Below, in pieces: positions 6,747 to 12,462 of a stretch of 12,653 nt of DNA. How positions within the stretch are numbered: the first letter of the stretch is position 1; every line of letters starts with the position of its first letter. Source of the stretch: Nitriliruptor sp040882075 (GTDB taxonomy: Bacteria; Actinomycetota; Nitriliruptoria; Nitriliruptorales; Nitriliruptoraceae); contig NZ_JBBEBZ010000192.1 in NCBI RefSeq assembly GCF_040882075.1, positions 1-12,653 on the forward strand, in the 5' to 3' direction. The notes under the pieces are model-generated. The model worked only from the letters and a program-made list of their open reading frames with translations. It did not search any database and was not told the DNA's origin. A program made the translations under genes and the position numbers.

Positions 6747-8344
6747 CCTCGGACACCCGGCCGCACGCCACCGGTCACGCCCGCAGCGGCGCGTCCCGGG
6801 GCACCCTGATCGTCGCCGACCGCATCGTGACCCTCGGGCACGCGCGGATGGACGCGCACGCCGTGCTCGTCCGCGGCAGTCGCGTCGTCTGGGTCGGTGA
6901 CGACCCGGACCAGGCACCGCCCCACCAGCACCGACACGTGCTCGACGGTGCCGCGGTCGGGCCGGCGTTCGTCGACGCGCACGTGCACCTGACACCCCTC
7001 GGGCTGGGCCAGGTGACCCTCGACCTCGGGGACGTGCGATCCGGCGCCGAGCTGCTGCGCACGGTCGAGACCTACGCGGCGCAACACACCGGGCGGGTGA
7101 TCTGGGGCCACGGGTTCGACCCGTACGGCTTCGACGATGAGCTGCCGACACCCGAGCAGCTGAGCGAGGTCACGCCCGGGCGGGGCGTCTACCTGTCCCG
7201 GGTCGACGGTCACGCCAGCCTGATCGACCACGACACCCTGGCAGCCGCGCCGCTCGCGCGCGCCACCGGCGTCGAACGCGACGGGGACGGCCGCCCGACC
7301 GGGCTCCTCAAGCGCGAGGCGAACCACATCGTCCGGAGGTGGGCCATCGGTGCGATGGACCCCGATGAGCTCTCGGCCGCTCGCCGGGCGGCCACACGGT
7401 TCGCCGCCTCGGTCGGCGTCGCCTCCGTCCACGAGATGGCCGGTCCCGACCTCATGGGTCGCGCGGACCTCGACGCGTGGGTCTCGGGGGAGTGGCCCAT
7501 CGAGATCATCCCGTACTGGGGTGCCCTCGACCTGTCGGTCCCGGTCGAGCTCGACCTGAGACAAGCCGGTGGGGACCTGTTCCTGGACGGATCGCTCGGC
7601 AGCCACACCGCGGCCCTCGGGGCGCCGTACGCCGACCGTCCCGACCACCGCGGTGAGCTCGAGATCTCCGACGAGAGCCTGACCGAGTGGTTCCTCGAGG
7701 CCACGGTGCTCGGCATCCAGGTGGGCGTGCACGCCATCGGTGACGAGGCGGTGCGGCAGGCGGTGCGGTGCTTGCGGGCAGCCGAGGCGGCGCTGCCCGA
7801 CCACCTCGGCGACGCCGTCGCACGTCGCCGCCACCGGCTCGAACACGCCGAGGTGCTGCCGAGCGACCTGCTCGATGACATCAGCGAGCTCGGCCTGGTC
7901 GTGTCCGCGCAACCCGCCTTCGAGGCCCGCTGGGGGCGGTCCGGCGGGATGTACGAGACACGGCTCGGCCCGGAACGGGCCGCGGCCACGAACCCGTACC
8001 GGGCCCTCGCTGACCGCGGGATCGGCTTGGCGTTCGGCTCGGACGCGAACGTCGCACCCATGGACCCCTGGGCGACCGTCCACGCCGCCGAGCACCGACG
8101 CCACGCGACCCACGAGGTGAGCCGGCTCGAAGCCGTGTCGATGTCGACCCTCGGTGGCCGCTACGCCGCACGCCAGGACCGGTACGCCGGCGTGGTGCGC
8201 GCCGGGATGCGCGCCGATCTCGCGGCCTTCGAGGGCGATCCGTACGCCGTCGACGACCCGCGGGGTACCCGCTGCGTCCTCACCGTGGTCCACGGTCGGG
8301 TCGCGCACGGCGATGCGCCGCTGCCGGACGCACCGGGCAGGTGA
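6743..8344 (+). CDS. Amidohydrolase family protein, YtcJ-like (Amidohydro_3)
   Basis: A metal-dependent TIM-barrel hydrolase acting on C-N bonds; YtcJ-type members have poorly defined substrates (amides, N-acyl compounds). The 533 residues fit the family. The metal-binding HxH is in GPAFVDAHVHLTPLG (His80, His82). DGHASLIDHDTL, characteristic of the YtcJ group, follows, then VHAIGDEAV (His330), RLEHAEV (His368), and the catalytic aspartate in FGSDANVAPMDPW (Asp434). The GTG at 6743 overlaps the previous stop as GTGA and has GAGGAG five bases upstream, which decides the start. It is the last gene of the operon; 524 bp without a gene follow. Coupling to the KDD-like gene suggests that both act on one amino-acid-derived compound, which is inference. 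Confidence 0.88.
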   Translation: MTSDTRPHATGHARSGASRGTLIVADRIVTLGHARMDAHAVLVRGSRVVWVGDDPDQAPPHQHRHVLDGAAVGPAFVDAHVHLTPLGLGQVTLDLGDVRSGAELLRTVETYAAQHTGRVIWGHGFDPYGFDDELPTPEQLSEVTPGRGVYLSRVDGHASLIDHDTLAAAPLARATGVERDGDGRPTGLLKREANHIVRRWAIGAMDPDELSAARRAATRFAASVGVASVHEMAGPDLMGRADLDAWVSGEWPIEIIPYWGALDLSVPVELDLRQAGGDLFLDGSLGSHTAALGAPYADRPDHRGELEISDESLTEWFLEATVLGIQVGVHAIGDEAVRQAVRCLRAAEAALPDHLGDAVARRRHRLEHAEVLPSDLLDDISELGLVVSAQPAFEARWGRSGGMYETRLGPERAAATNPYRALADRGIGLAFGSDANVAPMDPWATVHAAEHRRHATHEVSRLEAVSMSTLGGRYAARQDRYAGVVRAGMRADLAAFEGDPYAVDDPRGTRCVLTVVHGRVAHGDAPLPDAPGR

Positions 8345-8590
8345 CACCGCGTGGGGCTGCCCGTCCACCGGCGGCTCGGCAAGTCCTCGTGCGGTCGGCG
8401 TGACGGCGGGGGGCATCCACGCCGCAGGGCTTGACGACCCGCACCTCCTCTTGGTTCGGTAGGGACATCGGCGTCACCGTCACGGCTCCGCGAGGAAGGG
8501 CGGCCGGGACTCCTGAAGGGACCGGGGGGGTACATCGCCCGGTGCTGCACAGGGGAACCCGAGGATCTCGCGCGGACGGTGCGGTGACGC

Positions 8591-8708
8591 GGTGGATGGC
8601 ACGCTCAGTAGACAACGCGTCGGCCACGCCGTACCAGGCTGGCGCGGCCCCAACGGCGAGGTCATCCACCTGGTCTCACGGGGGGTCCGGCGACAGCCGG
8701 GCCCCCCG
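8591..8708 (+). ncRNA. Candidate structured RNA (nested stems ending in terminator-like hairpin)
   Basis: An outer stem pairs GGTGGATGGC (8591-8600) with GTCATCCACC (8661-8670): ten base pairs including one G-U. Inside it, 8622-8630 pairs with 8641-8649 over nine positions with a single A-C mismatch and a 10-nt loop. Nine bases after the outer stem comes the 13-bp hairpin at 8679-8708. A stem-loop followed by a terminator-like hairpin is the usual layout of a small RNA or of a regulatory leader, here 160 bp before the DUF4193 start. No promoter was found and no known RNA family was recognised. The strand is inferred only from the downstream gene. Confidence 0.3.
8679..8708 (+). terminator. 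Strong GC hairpin without U-tract (terminator or attenuator)
   Basis: Arms 8679-8691 and 8696-8708 pair over 13 bp with one G-U and close a GACA tetraloop. No T-run follows, as with the hairpin after the tRNA gene in this same window, so this genome probably uses U-less GC hairpins. The nearest upstream coding stop is 335 bp away, so it either ends an unannotated transcript or attenuates reading into the DUF4193 gene. Confidence 0.5.
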
Positions 8709-8711
8709 GAG

Positions 8712-8741
8712 CGCTGTACCGGCGCGATCGCCGCGCCAGCG
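8712..8741 (+). repeat. Second, weaker hairpin
   Basis: CGCTG (8712-8716) pairs with CAGCG (8737-8741), and GCGCG (8722-8726) pairs with CGCGC (8732-8736) around a 5-nt loop, separated by an unpaired TACC bulge. GCTGTAC occurs at 8713-8719 and again at 8742-8748. It lies four bases after the strong hairpin and may be part of the same structure. Confidence 0.35.
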
Positions 8742-8788
8742 GCTGTACGCGTGGACGCTGACGCCGCCGCGCGCGGTCACACGCGGTG

Positions 8789-8817
8789 TTGCGCGGCCCC
8801 GGAGCCTCTGGTACGAA
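8789..8817 (+). promoter_or_regulatory. Weak promoter candidate for the DUF4193 gene
   Basis: TTGCGC (8789-8794) and TACGAA (8812-8817) are 17 bp apart and lie about 50 bp before the GTG start. Both match consensus only in part. Confidence 0.25.
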
Positions 8818-8868
8818 GCGCGCCCGCTGGGCCGTCTGCCCGGCGCCCGACCTTCCGAGGAGCCGCCC

Positions 8869-9402
8869 GTGGCTGCGCGTGCCCGCAAGCGCCGCGAGGA
8901 ACCGACCGCTGCCGAGCGCGGTGACGAGGATGCCCTCGATCCGGTCGAAGCCGCGGACGTCGACACCGTCGAGGACGACGAGCTCGCCGACGCTGGTCTC
9001 TCCGAGCTCGACGTCGACGAGGACGACGTCGAGGNNNNNNNNNNNNNNNNNNNNNNNNNNNNNNNNNNNNNNNNNNNNNNNNNNNNNNNNNNNNNNNNNN
9101 NNNNNNNNNNNNNNNNNNNNNNNNNNNNNNNNNNCGAGGACGACGTCGAGGTCCCGCTCGAGGAGGGCGTGGAAGCCGACGAGGACCCTGACGCCGTCGT
9201 CCCTGCCGTCCCCGCCGATGCGGCGTTCGACGACGAGGACGAGGCGGCCGTCTCGGCCGTCACCCTCGACGACGACGATGACGACGAGGACGGCATCGAG
9301 GGTCTGCGTGACGGCGAGTTCGTCTGCCGGTCCTGCTACATGGCGAAGCGGGAGAGCCAGCTCGCCGACGCGGACCGACTGCTCTGCCGCGACTGCGCCT
9401 GA
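8869..9402 (+). CDS. DUF4193-like acidic protein with C-terminal zinc ribbon; interrupted by assembly gap
   Basis: The C-terminus reads FVCRSCYMAKRESQLAD...CRDCA, the four-cysteine zinc-ribbon end typical of DUF4193 proteins of Actinomycetota. The cysteines are at nominal residues 153, 156, 173 and 176 when the gap is counted as 100 nt. The family's function is not established. The GTG at 8869 is chosen because GAGGAG (8857-8862) lies six bases upstream; the frame is open further upstream but looks non-coding. After a basic start (ARARKRREE) the protein is extremely rich in Asp and Glu, far longer in acid tract than the roughly 100-residue members I know. The 100-N run at 9035-9134 falls inside this tract, so true length is unknown. 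The frame is the same on both sides. lnt begins 2 bp after the stop. Confidence 0.8.
   Translation: MAARARKRREEPTAAERGDEDALDPVEAADVDTVEDDELADAGLSELDVDEDDVEXXXXXXXXXXXXXXXXXXXXXXXXXXXXXXXXXXEDDVEVPLEEGVEADEDPDAVVPAVPADAAFDDEDEAAVSAVTLDDDDDDEDGIEGLRDGEFVCRSCYMAKRESQLADADRLLCRDCA
9018..9034 (+). repeat. 17-nt direct repeat, left copy at the gap edge
   Basis: CGAGGACGACGTCGAGG ends exactly at the first N. The identical 17 nt begins exactly after the last N (9135-9151). This is how two contigs look when they end in the same short repeat or overlap undetected. Confidence 0.9.
9035..9134. other. Assembly gap (100 N)
   Basis: One hundred consecutive N, the conventional length for a scaffold gap of unknown size, inside the acidic low-complexity part of the DUF4193-like gene. 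Removing the gap plus one repeat copy takes away 117 nt (39 codons) and leaves the frame intact. Confidence 0.97.
9135..9151 (+). repeat. 17-nt direct repeat, right copy at the gap edge
   Basis: Identical to 9018-9034 and starts directly after the N run. Confidence 0.9.
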
Positions 9403-9404
9403 GC

Positions 9405-11003
9405 GTGACCGCCCCCGGTGATCCCCGGGGCGGCGAGCTGACCGTCCTCGCGCCGCTCCTCGCGGTCGTCGCGGGTGGCCTCCTGCTGGCCGCCCACCCG
9501 CCGCTCGAGCTGTGGTGGACGACGCTGCTGGGCCCCGGTCTGCTGGTCCTCGCGATGCAGCTCGAGCCTCGGTGGGCGGGACGCCTCGGCGCCCTCGCCG
9601 GCGCGGCCTGCTTCGGGCCGATGCTCACCTGGATCATCCTGCCCGCGGGCTACCTCGCCTGGGTGCTGCTCATCCTCACCCAGGTGGGGTTCGTCGCCCT
9701 CCTCGGCGTGGCCGTCCGGCCCTGGCTCGGTTCCCGGTGGCTGCCGCTGGTGGCTGCGGTGCTGTGGGTGGGGATGGACGCCTGGCGATCGATCTTCCCG
9801 CTCGGCGGCTTCGAGTGGGGGGCCATCGCCTACGCGCACGTCGACGGGTCCTGGATGCTGCCGGTCGCACGTGTCCTCGGCGGCCGCGGGATCACCCTGT
9901 TCGCGGTGCTGCTGAGCGTGGCACTGGTCGAGGTGGTGCGTCGGTCGCGGGCAGCGGTGCGCGACCGCGGTGACCGGCCGGTCGACCAGGCGCTGCGCGC
10001 CGTGAACCTGCCCGTCGGTCTGTTCGTCGGTGGACTGCTGCTGTCGGTGATGGTGACCGTCGAGCCCCCACCCGAGGTCGGCGTCCTCGACGTGCTGTCG
10101 GTGCAGGGTAACGACATCCGTCACTTCGAACGCCGGGTCGACGACCCCTCCTACCGGATCACGACGCAGATGCGCGACGAGACCGTGGCCGCCACGGCCG
10201 AGGGCCCGCCGCCGGATCTGACCGTGTGGCCCGAGGCGTCGGTCGACACCGACCCGTACGCGGACCGAGGCACGCGGTTCCGCGAGCTGCTCGACGAGGC
10301 GGCGACGCGGTCGCGCTTCACCCTGGCGGGCGTCAACCTCGACGGGCCGGACCCGAGGACGGGCTTCTACCGCACCCAGATCCTGCTCGACCAGGACGCC
10401 GAGCCCGTCGGTCGCTACGACAAGCGGGCGGTGGTCCCGTTCGGCGAGTACGTGCCGCTGCGCCGCTGGATCGGGTGGTTCCCCCCGCTGGCGCAGATCC
10501 CCCGGGACATCCTGCCCGCCACCGACCCGGTCTCGATCGAGCTCGACGACACCTCGCTGGCGGTCCTGATCTGCTTCGAGACGTTGTTCGGCGACGTCGC
10601 CCGCGACAACGTGATGGCCGGCGACGATCCCGCGGGCCTCCTGATCAGCGCGACCACCGATGCCTCCTTCGGGCTGAGCGCCGAACCGGCGCAACACCTG
10701 GCCCAGTCGCAGCTCCGGGCCGTCGAGACCGGCCGCTGGGTGGTCCACAGCGCGCTGTCGGGGTCCTCGGCGTTCGTCGCGCCGGACGGGTCGACCTCGC
10801 AGGAGACGCCGCTGTTCGAACGCGCGACCATCCGAGCCGATGTCCCGATCGTGGAGGGGACCACGCCGTTCCTCGTGCTCGGCGACGTGCTCGGGACCGC
10901 GTCGCGGCTGATCATCCTGGTCGCCCTCGCTTGGCTCCTGGAGCGTGCACGCCGACGGCGCGGTGACCCGACGTCGGACGACGTCGGAGCGACGGTGTCG
11001 TGA
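9405..11003 (+). CDS. lnt: Apolipoprotein N-acyltransferase
   Basis: An integral membrane enzyme that transfers a fatty acyl chain from a phospholipid to the N-terminal cysteine of lipoproteins, the last step of lipoprotein maturation. The 532 residues comprise about seven hydrophobic segments up to residue 220 (for instance 13-30, 59-79, 82-103, 161-177 and 202-219), including the family's FPLGGFEWGAIAYA region. A nitrilase-type domain follows, with the catalytic triad Glu277 (TVWPEAS), Lys340 (YDKRAVVPFGEYVP) and Cys390 (VLICFE). A final helix lies near 500-514 before a basic tail. The spacing closely follows E. coli Lnt (267, 335, 387). The GTG start at 9405 is 2 bp after the DUF4193 stop. 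Its own stop overlaps the glycosyltransferase start as GTGA. Confidence 0.93.
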   Translation: MTAPGDPRGGELTVLAPLLAVVAGGLLLAAHPPLELWWTTLLGPGLLVLAMQLEPRWAGRLGALAGAACFGPMLTWIILPAGYLAWVLLILTQVGFVALLGVAVRPWLGSRWLPLVAAVLWVGMDAWRSIFPLGGFEWGAIAYAHVDGSWMLPVARVLGGRGITLFAVLLSVALVEVVRRSRAAVRDRGDRPVDQALRAVNLPVGLFVGGLLLSVMVTVEPPPEVGVLDVLSVQGNDIRHFERRVDDPSYRITTQMRDETVAATAEGPPPDLTVWPEASVDTDPYADRGTRFRELLDEAATRSRFTLAGVNLDGPDPRTGFYRTQILLDQDAEPVGRYDKRAVVPFGEYVPLRRWIGWFPPLAQIPRDILPATDPVSIELDDTSLAVLICFETLFGDVARDNVMAGDDPAGLLISATTDASFGLSAEPAQHLAQSQLRAVETGRWVVHSALSGSSAFVAPDGSTSQETPLFERATIRADVPIVEGTTPFLVLGDVLGTASRLIILVALAWLLERARRRRGDPTSDDVGATVS

Positions 11004-11788
11004 CGCCCACGACCCTGGTGGTCATCCCCACCTACGACGAGCTCGACAGCCTCCCGCGCGTCGTCGCGGGGCTCCGCGAACTCGAGCACGCCGTGGACGT
11101 GCTGGTGGTCGACGATGCCTCACCGGACGGCACCGGCGAGCTGGCCGATGCTCTGGCGGCCGACGACCCCGGCGTCCACGTCCTCCACCGGTCGCGCAAG
11201 CGCGGGCTCGGGTCGGCGTACCGCGACGGCTTCGCGTGGGGGCTGGGCCGGGGGTACGACCTCTTCGTGGCCATGGACGCCGACCTGTCCCACGATCCCG
11301 CTGCCCTGCCGAGCTTGCTCGCTGCCTCCCGGACCGCCGACCTCGTGATCGGTAGCCGCTACGTGCCCGGCGGGCGGGTCGAACGGTGGCCGCTGCGGCG
11401 CCGGCTGCTGTCGATCGGCGGGAACCTCTACGTGCGTGGACTGACCGGCCTGCCCGTGCACGACGGCACCAGCGGGTACCGCGTGGTTCGGCGGGATGTC
11501 CTCGAGGCCATCGACGTCGGTGCCTTGGGGTCCGATGGGTACGCCTTCCAGCTCGAGGTGGCGTGGCGTGCCTGGCGAGCGGGGTTCCACCTCGTCGAGG
11601 TCCCGATCGTCTTCGTCGAACGGCGGTCCGGCGCCTCCAAGCTGTCACGCGCGGTCGTGGTCGAGGCGCTCTGGCGTCCCGCGGTGTGGGCGACCCGTGC
11701 CGGCCGGGCGGCACCTCCAACGACCCCGCGGACAGTGCGCCGGCGACCCCCGCCTGCGGCGGACGGGGGAGGGACCTCGGACCGGTAG
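11000..11788 (+). CDS. ppm1: Polyprenol monophosphomannose synthase (dolichol-phosphate-mannose synthase family, GT2)
   Basis: It transfers mannose from GDP-mannose to polyprenyl phosphate, making the lipid-linked donor for extracytoplasmic mannosylation (lipoglycans, glycoproteins). The 262-residue GT-A protein shows VIPTYDELDSLP (8-19), VDDASPDGTGELAD (37-50), the metal-binding AMDADLSHDP (91-100), VIGSRYVPGG (116-125) and FVERRSGASKLS (205-216), all hallmarks of DPM1-type enzymes. It lacks a membrane domain, as in Ppm1. The GTG start overlaps the lnt stop (GTGA). In Mycobacterium tuberculosis the same two activities are fused in one polypeptide, and in Corynebacterium they are adjacent genes, so the context supports the assignment. 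The C-terminal 30 residues are Pro/Arg-rich and probably disordered. Confidence 0.88.
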   Translation: MTPTTLVVIPTYDELDSLPRVVAGLRELEHAVDVLVVDDASPDGTGELADALAADDPGVHVLHRSRKRGLGSAYRDGFAWGLGRGYDLFVAMDADLSHDPAALPSLLAASRTADLVIGSRYVPGGRVERWPLRRRLLSIGGNLYVRGLTGLPVHDGTSGYRVVRRDVLEAIDVGALGSDGYAFQLEVAWRAWRAGFHLVEVPIVFVERRSGASKLSRAVVVEALWRPAVWATRAGRAAPPTTPRTVRRRPPPAADGGGTSDR

Positions 11789-11791
11789 CCT
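11786..11791 (+). promoter_or_regulatory. Possible -10 element for tRNA-Glu
   Basis: TAGCCT overlaps the stop codon of the preceding gene and lies 17 bases before the tRNA. It fits the TANNNT pattern, but no clear -35 is seen. It also overlaps a short hairpin (11789-11803, CCTGCG/CGCAGG). Confidence 0.3.
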
Positions 11792-11808
11792 GCGCCGCGC
11801 AGGACCAC

Positions 11809-11881
11809 GGCCCCGTCGTCCAGCGGTCCAGGACTCCGCCCTTTCAAGGCGGCAACGCCGGTTCGAACCCGGTCGGGGCTA
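11809..11881 (+). tRNA. tRNA-Glu (anticodon UUC)
   Basis: The cloverleaf is complete. The acceptor arm 11809-11815 pairs with 11874-11880 (one G-U at the end), with discriminator A at 11881. The D arm starts GTCCAGCGGTCCAGGAC. The anticodon stem CCGCC/GGCGG (11836-11840 and 11848-11852) closes the loop CTTTCAA, with TTC at 11843-11845. The T arm reads GCCGG-TTCGAAC-CCGGT. CCA is not encoded. It reads GAA (and GAG by wobble). Confidence 0.95.
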
Positions 11882-11886
11882 CACCT

Positions 11887-11922
11887 CGTGGGGCCCCGGT
11901 GCCACGACGCCGGGGCCCCACG
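11887..11922 (+). terminator. Perfect 13-bp GC hairpin after tRNA-Glu
   Basis: Arms 11887-11899 and 11910-11922 are perfectly complementary (core GTGGGGCCCCGG) with a 10-nt loop. It starts six bases after the tRNA and lacks a U-tract. It is placed to end the tRNA transcript. Confidence 0.75.
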
Positions 11923-11971
11923 CGCGTGTCGGGGTCGATCTGCGCTTCGAGGTGGTCCTGCCCGCGGCCGT

Positions 11972-12399
11972 GACCTCGAGACGAGGTACGAGCTCAACGC
12001 CGGCACCTTGACCCTCGATCTGCGGGATCTCGTCCCCCCGCCCGGGATCTCGTCCCCCCGCCCGGGACGACGCCGCTCCGGGTGAGCGTCGGGCTCGGCG
12101 ATCTGATCGTGCGTGTCCCCGAGGACGCGACCGTGCTCGAGGTGGTCGACGACCCGGCCTTGCTGTGGCCGGTGCTCCTCCTGGCCGCCGGCGAGTGGCT
12201 GCTCCTCGGCCGGACCCCTCGTGGGCAGGTGGCCGTCGCATGCTCCCGGACCGCGGTGTGGGAACGTCGGTTCCGCGACAGCGCAGAGGTCGCCAGCGAC
12301 AGCGACCCGAGCTCCACGCCCCCGACGATGCTGGTCCGGACACCTGGCGCAGCGGTCGCGGGTCCGGTCGCCTCCTTCATCCACAGCCGAAGGGGATAG
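11972..12399 (+). pseudogene. Broken LiaF-C-like (cell-wall-stress response) domain fragment
   Basis: From 11972 one frame reads DLETRYELNAGTLTLDLRDLVPPPG and then goes astray to a TGA at 12083-12085. The following frame from about 12064 reads GTTPLRVSVGLGDLIVRVPEDATV and runs to TAG at 12397-12399. Joined, they give the continuous beta-repeat sequence typical of the C-terminal domain of LiaF/PspC-associated proteins. The break coincides with a 20-bp tandem duplication, and removing one copy restores the frame exactly. The usual N-terminal membrane or PspC part is absent, because the tRNA terminator lies directly upstream, so the fragment is also 5'-truncated. The downstream half (AAGEWLLLGRTPRG) is less family-like. 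It could alternatively be translated from the GTG at 12082 as a short protein. Confidence 0.5.
12024..12063 (+). repeat. Tandem duplication, 2 x 20 bp
   Basis: The unit GGGATCTCGTCCCCCCGCCC occupies 12024-12043 and is repeated without change at 12044-12063, followed by GGGA. Because 20 is not a multiple of three, it shifts the reading frame of the LiaF-C-like fragment. Confidence 0.95.
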
Positions 12400-12403
12400 G
12401 TTC

Positions 12404-12431
12404 TTGCATCGAACGTATGTACGAGTACACT
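12404..12431 (+). promoter_or_regulatory. Promoter of the right-edge gene
   Basis: TTGCAT (12404-12409) and TACACT (12426-12431) are 16 bp apart in an AT-richer stretch than the surroundings, 31 bp before the ATG at 12463. The LexA box lies between them, a usual arrangement for SOS-repressed promoters. Confidence 0.55.
12409..12424 (+). promoter_or_regulatory. LexA (SOS) box
   Basis: TCGAACGTATGTACGA matches the Gram-positive/actinobacterial consensus TCGAAC-N4-GTTCGA at all but one of the twelve fixed positions (GTACGA for GTTCGA). It sits between -35 and -10, so LexA binding would block transcription until DNA damage. Confidence 0.7.
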
Positions 12432-12462
12432 GGACTCATCCAGACCATCGAACAGGGACCGC

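Larger units (their letters stand above)
8345..8868. other. 524-bp intergenic region with no supportable protein gene
   Basis: Several frames are open on both strands, as expected at this GC content, but none has a ribosome site, family-like sequence or composition that convinces me. The region holds a lone TTGACG (8431-8436) without a good -10, a G7 run (8524-8530), nested inverted repeats at 8591-8670, a strong 13-bp hairpin at 8679-8708, a second hairpin at 8712-8741, and a weak promoter candidate before the DUF4193 gene. No tRNA or known riboswitch signature was recognised. Confidence 0.6.

Noticed and set aside
6530..8416. Very long open frame on the - strand opposite the amidohydrolase (628 codons), and similar ones at 3749-5392, 5196-6638 and 9336-10748
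   Set aside because: They mirror well-recognised + strand genes, have no family motifs, and are rich in Arg, Pro, Gly, His and Asp as expected from antisense frames of GC-rich codons.
8490..8560. GAGGAAGGGCGGCCGGGACTCC-like stretch recalling the start of RNase P RNA
   Set aside because: The match is loose and the later conserved RNase P segments (such as ACAGAAACAG) are absent.
8431..8868. In-frame upstream extension of the DUF4193-like gene
   Set aside because: Open only because of GC content. It is not family-like, crosses the strong hairpin at 8679-8708, and the GAGGAG site before 8869 explains the start.
11789..11803. Short hairpin CCTGCG/CGCAGG as terminator for ppm1
   Set aside because: Only a 6-bp stem with a 3-nt loop and no U-tract; it overlaps a possible tRNA promoter, so its role is not supportable.
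11428..12384. 318-codon open frame on the - strand through the tRNA locus
   Set aside because: It runs across the tRNA-Glu gene and the end of ppm1; no recognisable protein.
11809..12462. tRNA-Glu as a phage or island attachment site
   Set aside because: No second copy of the tRNA 3' end, integrase or transposase is visible in the window. The gene debris downstream is only suggestive.
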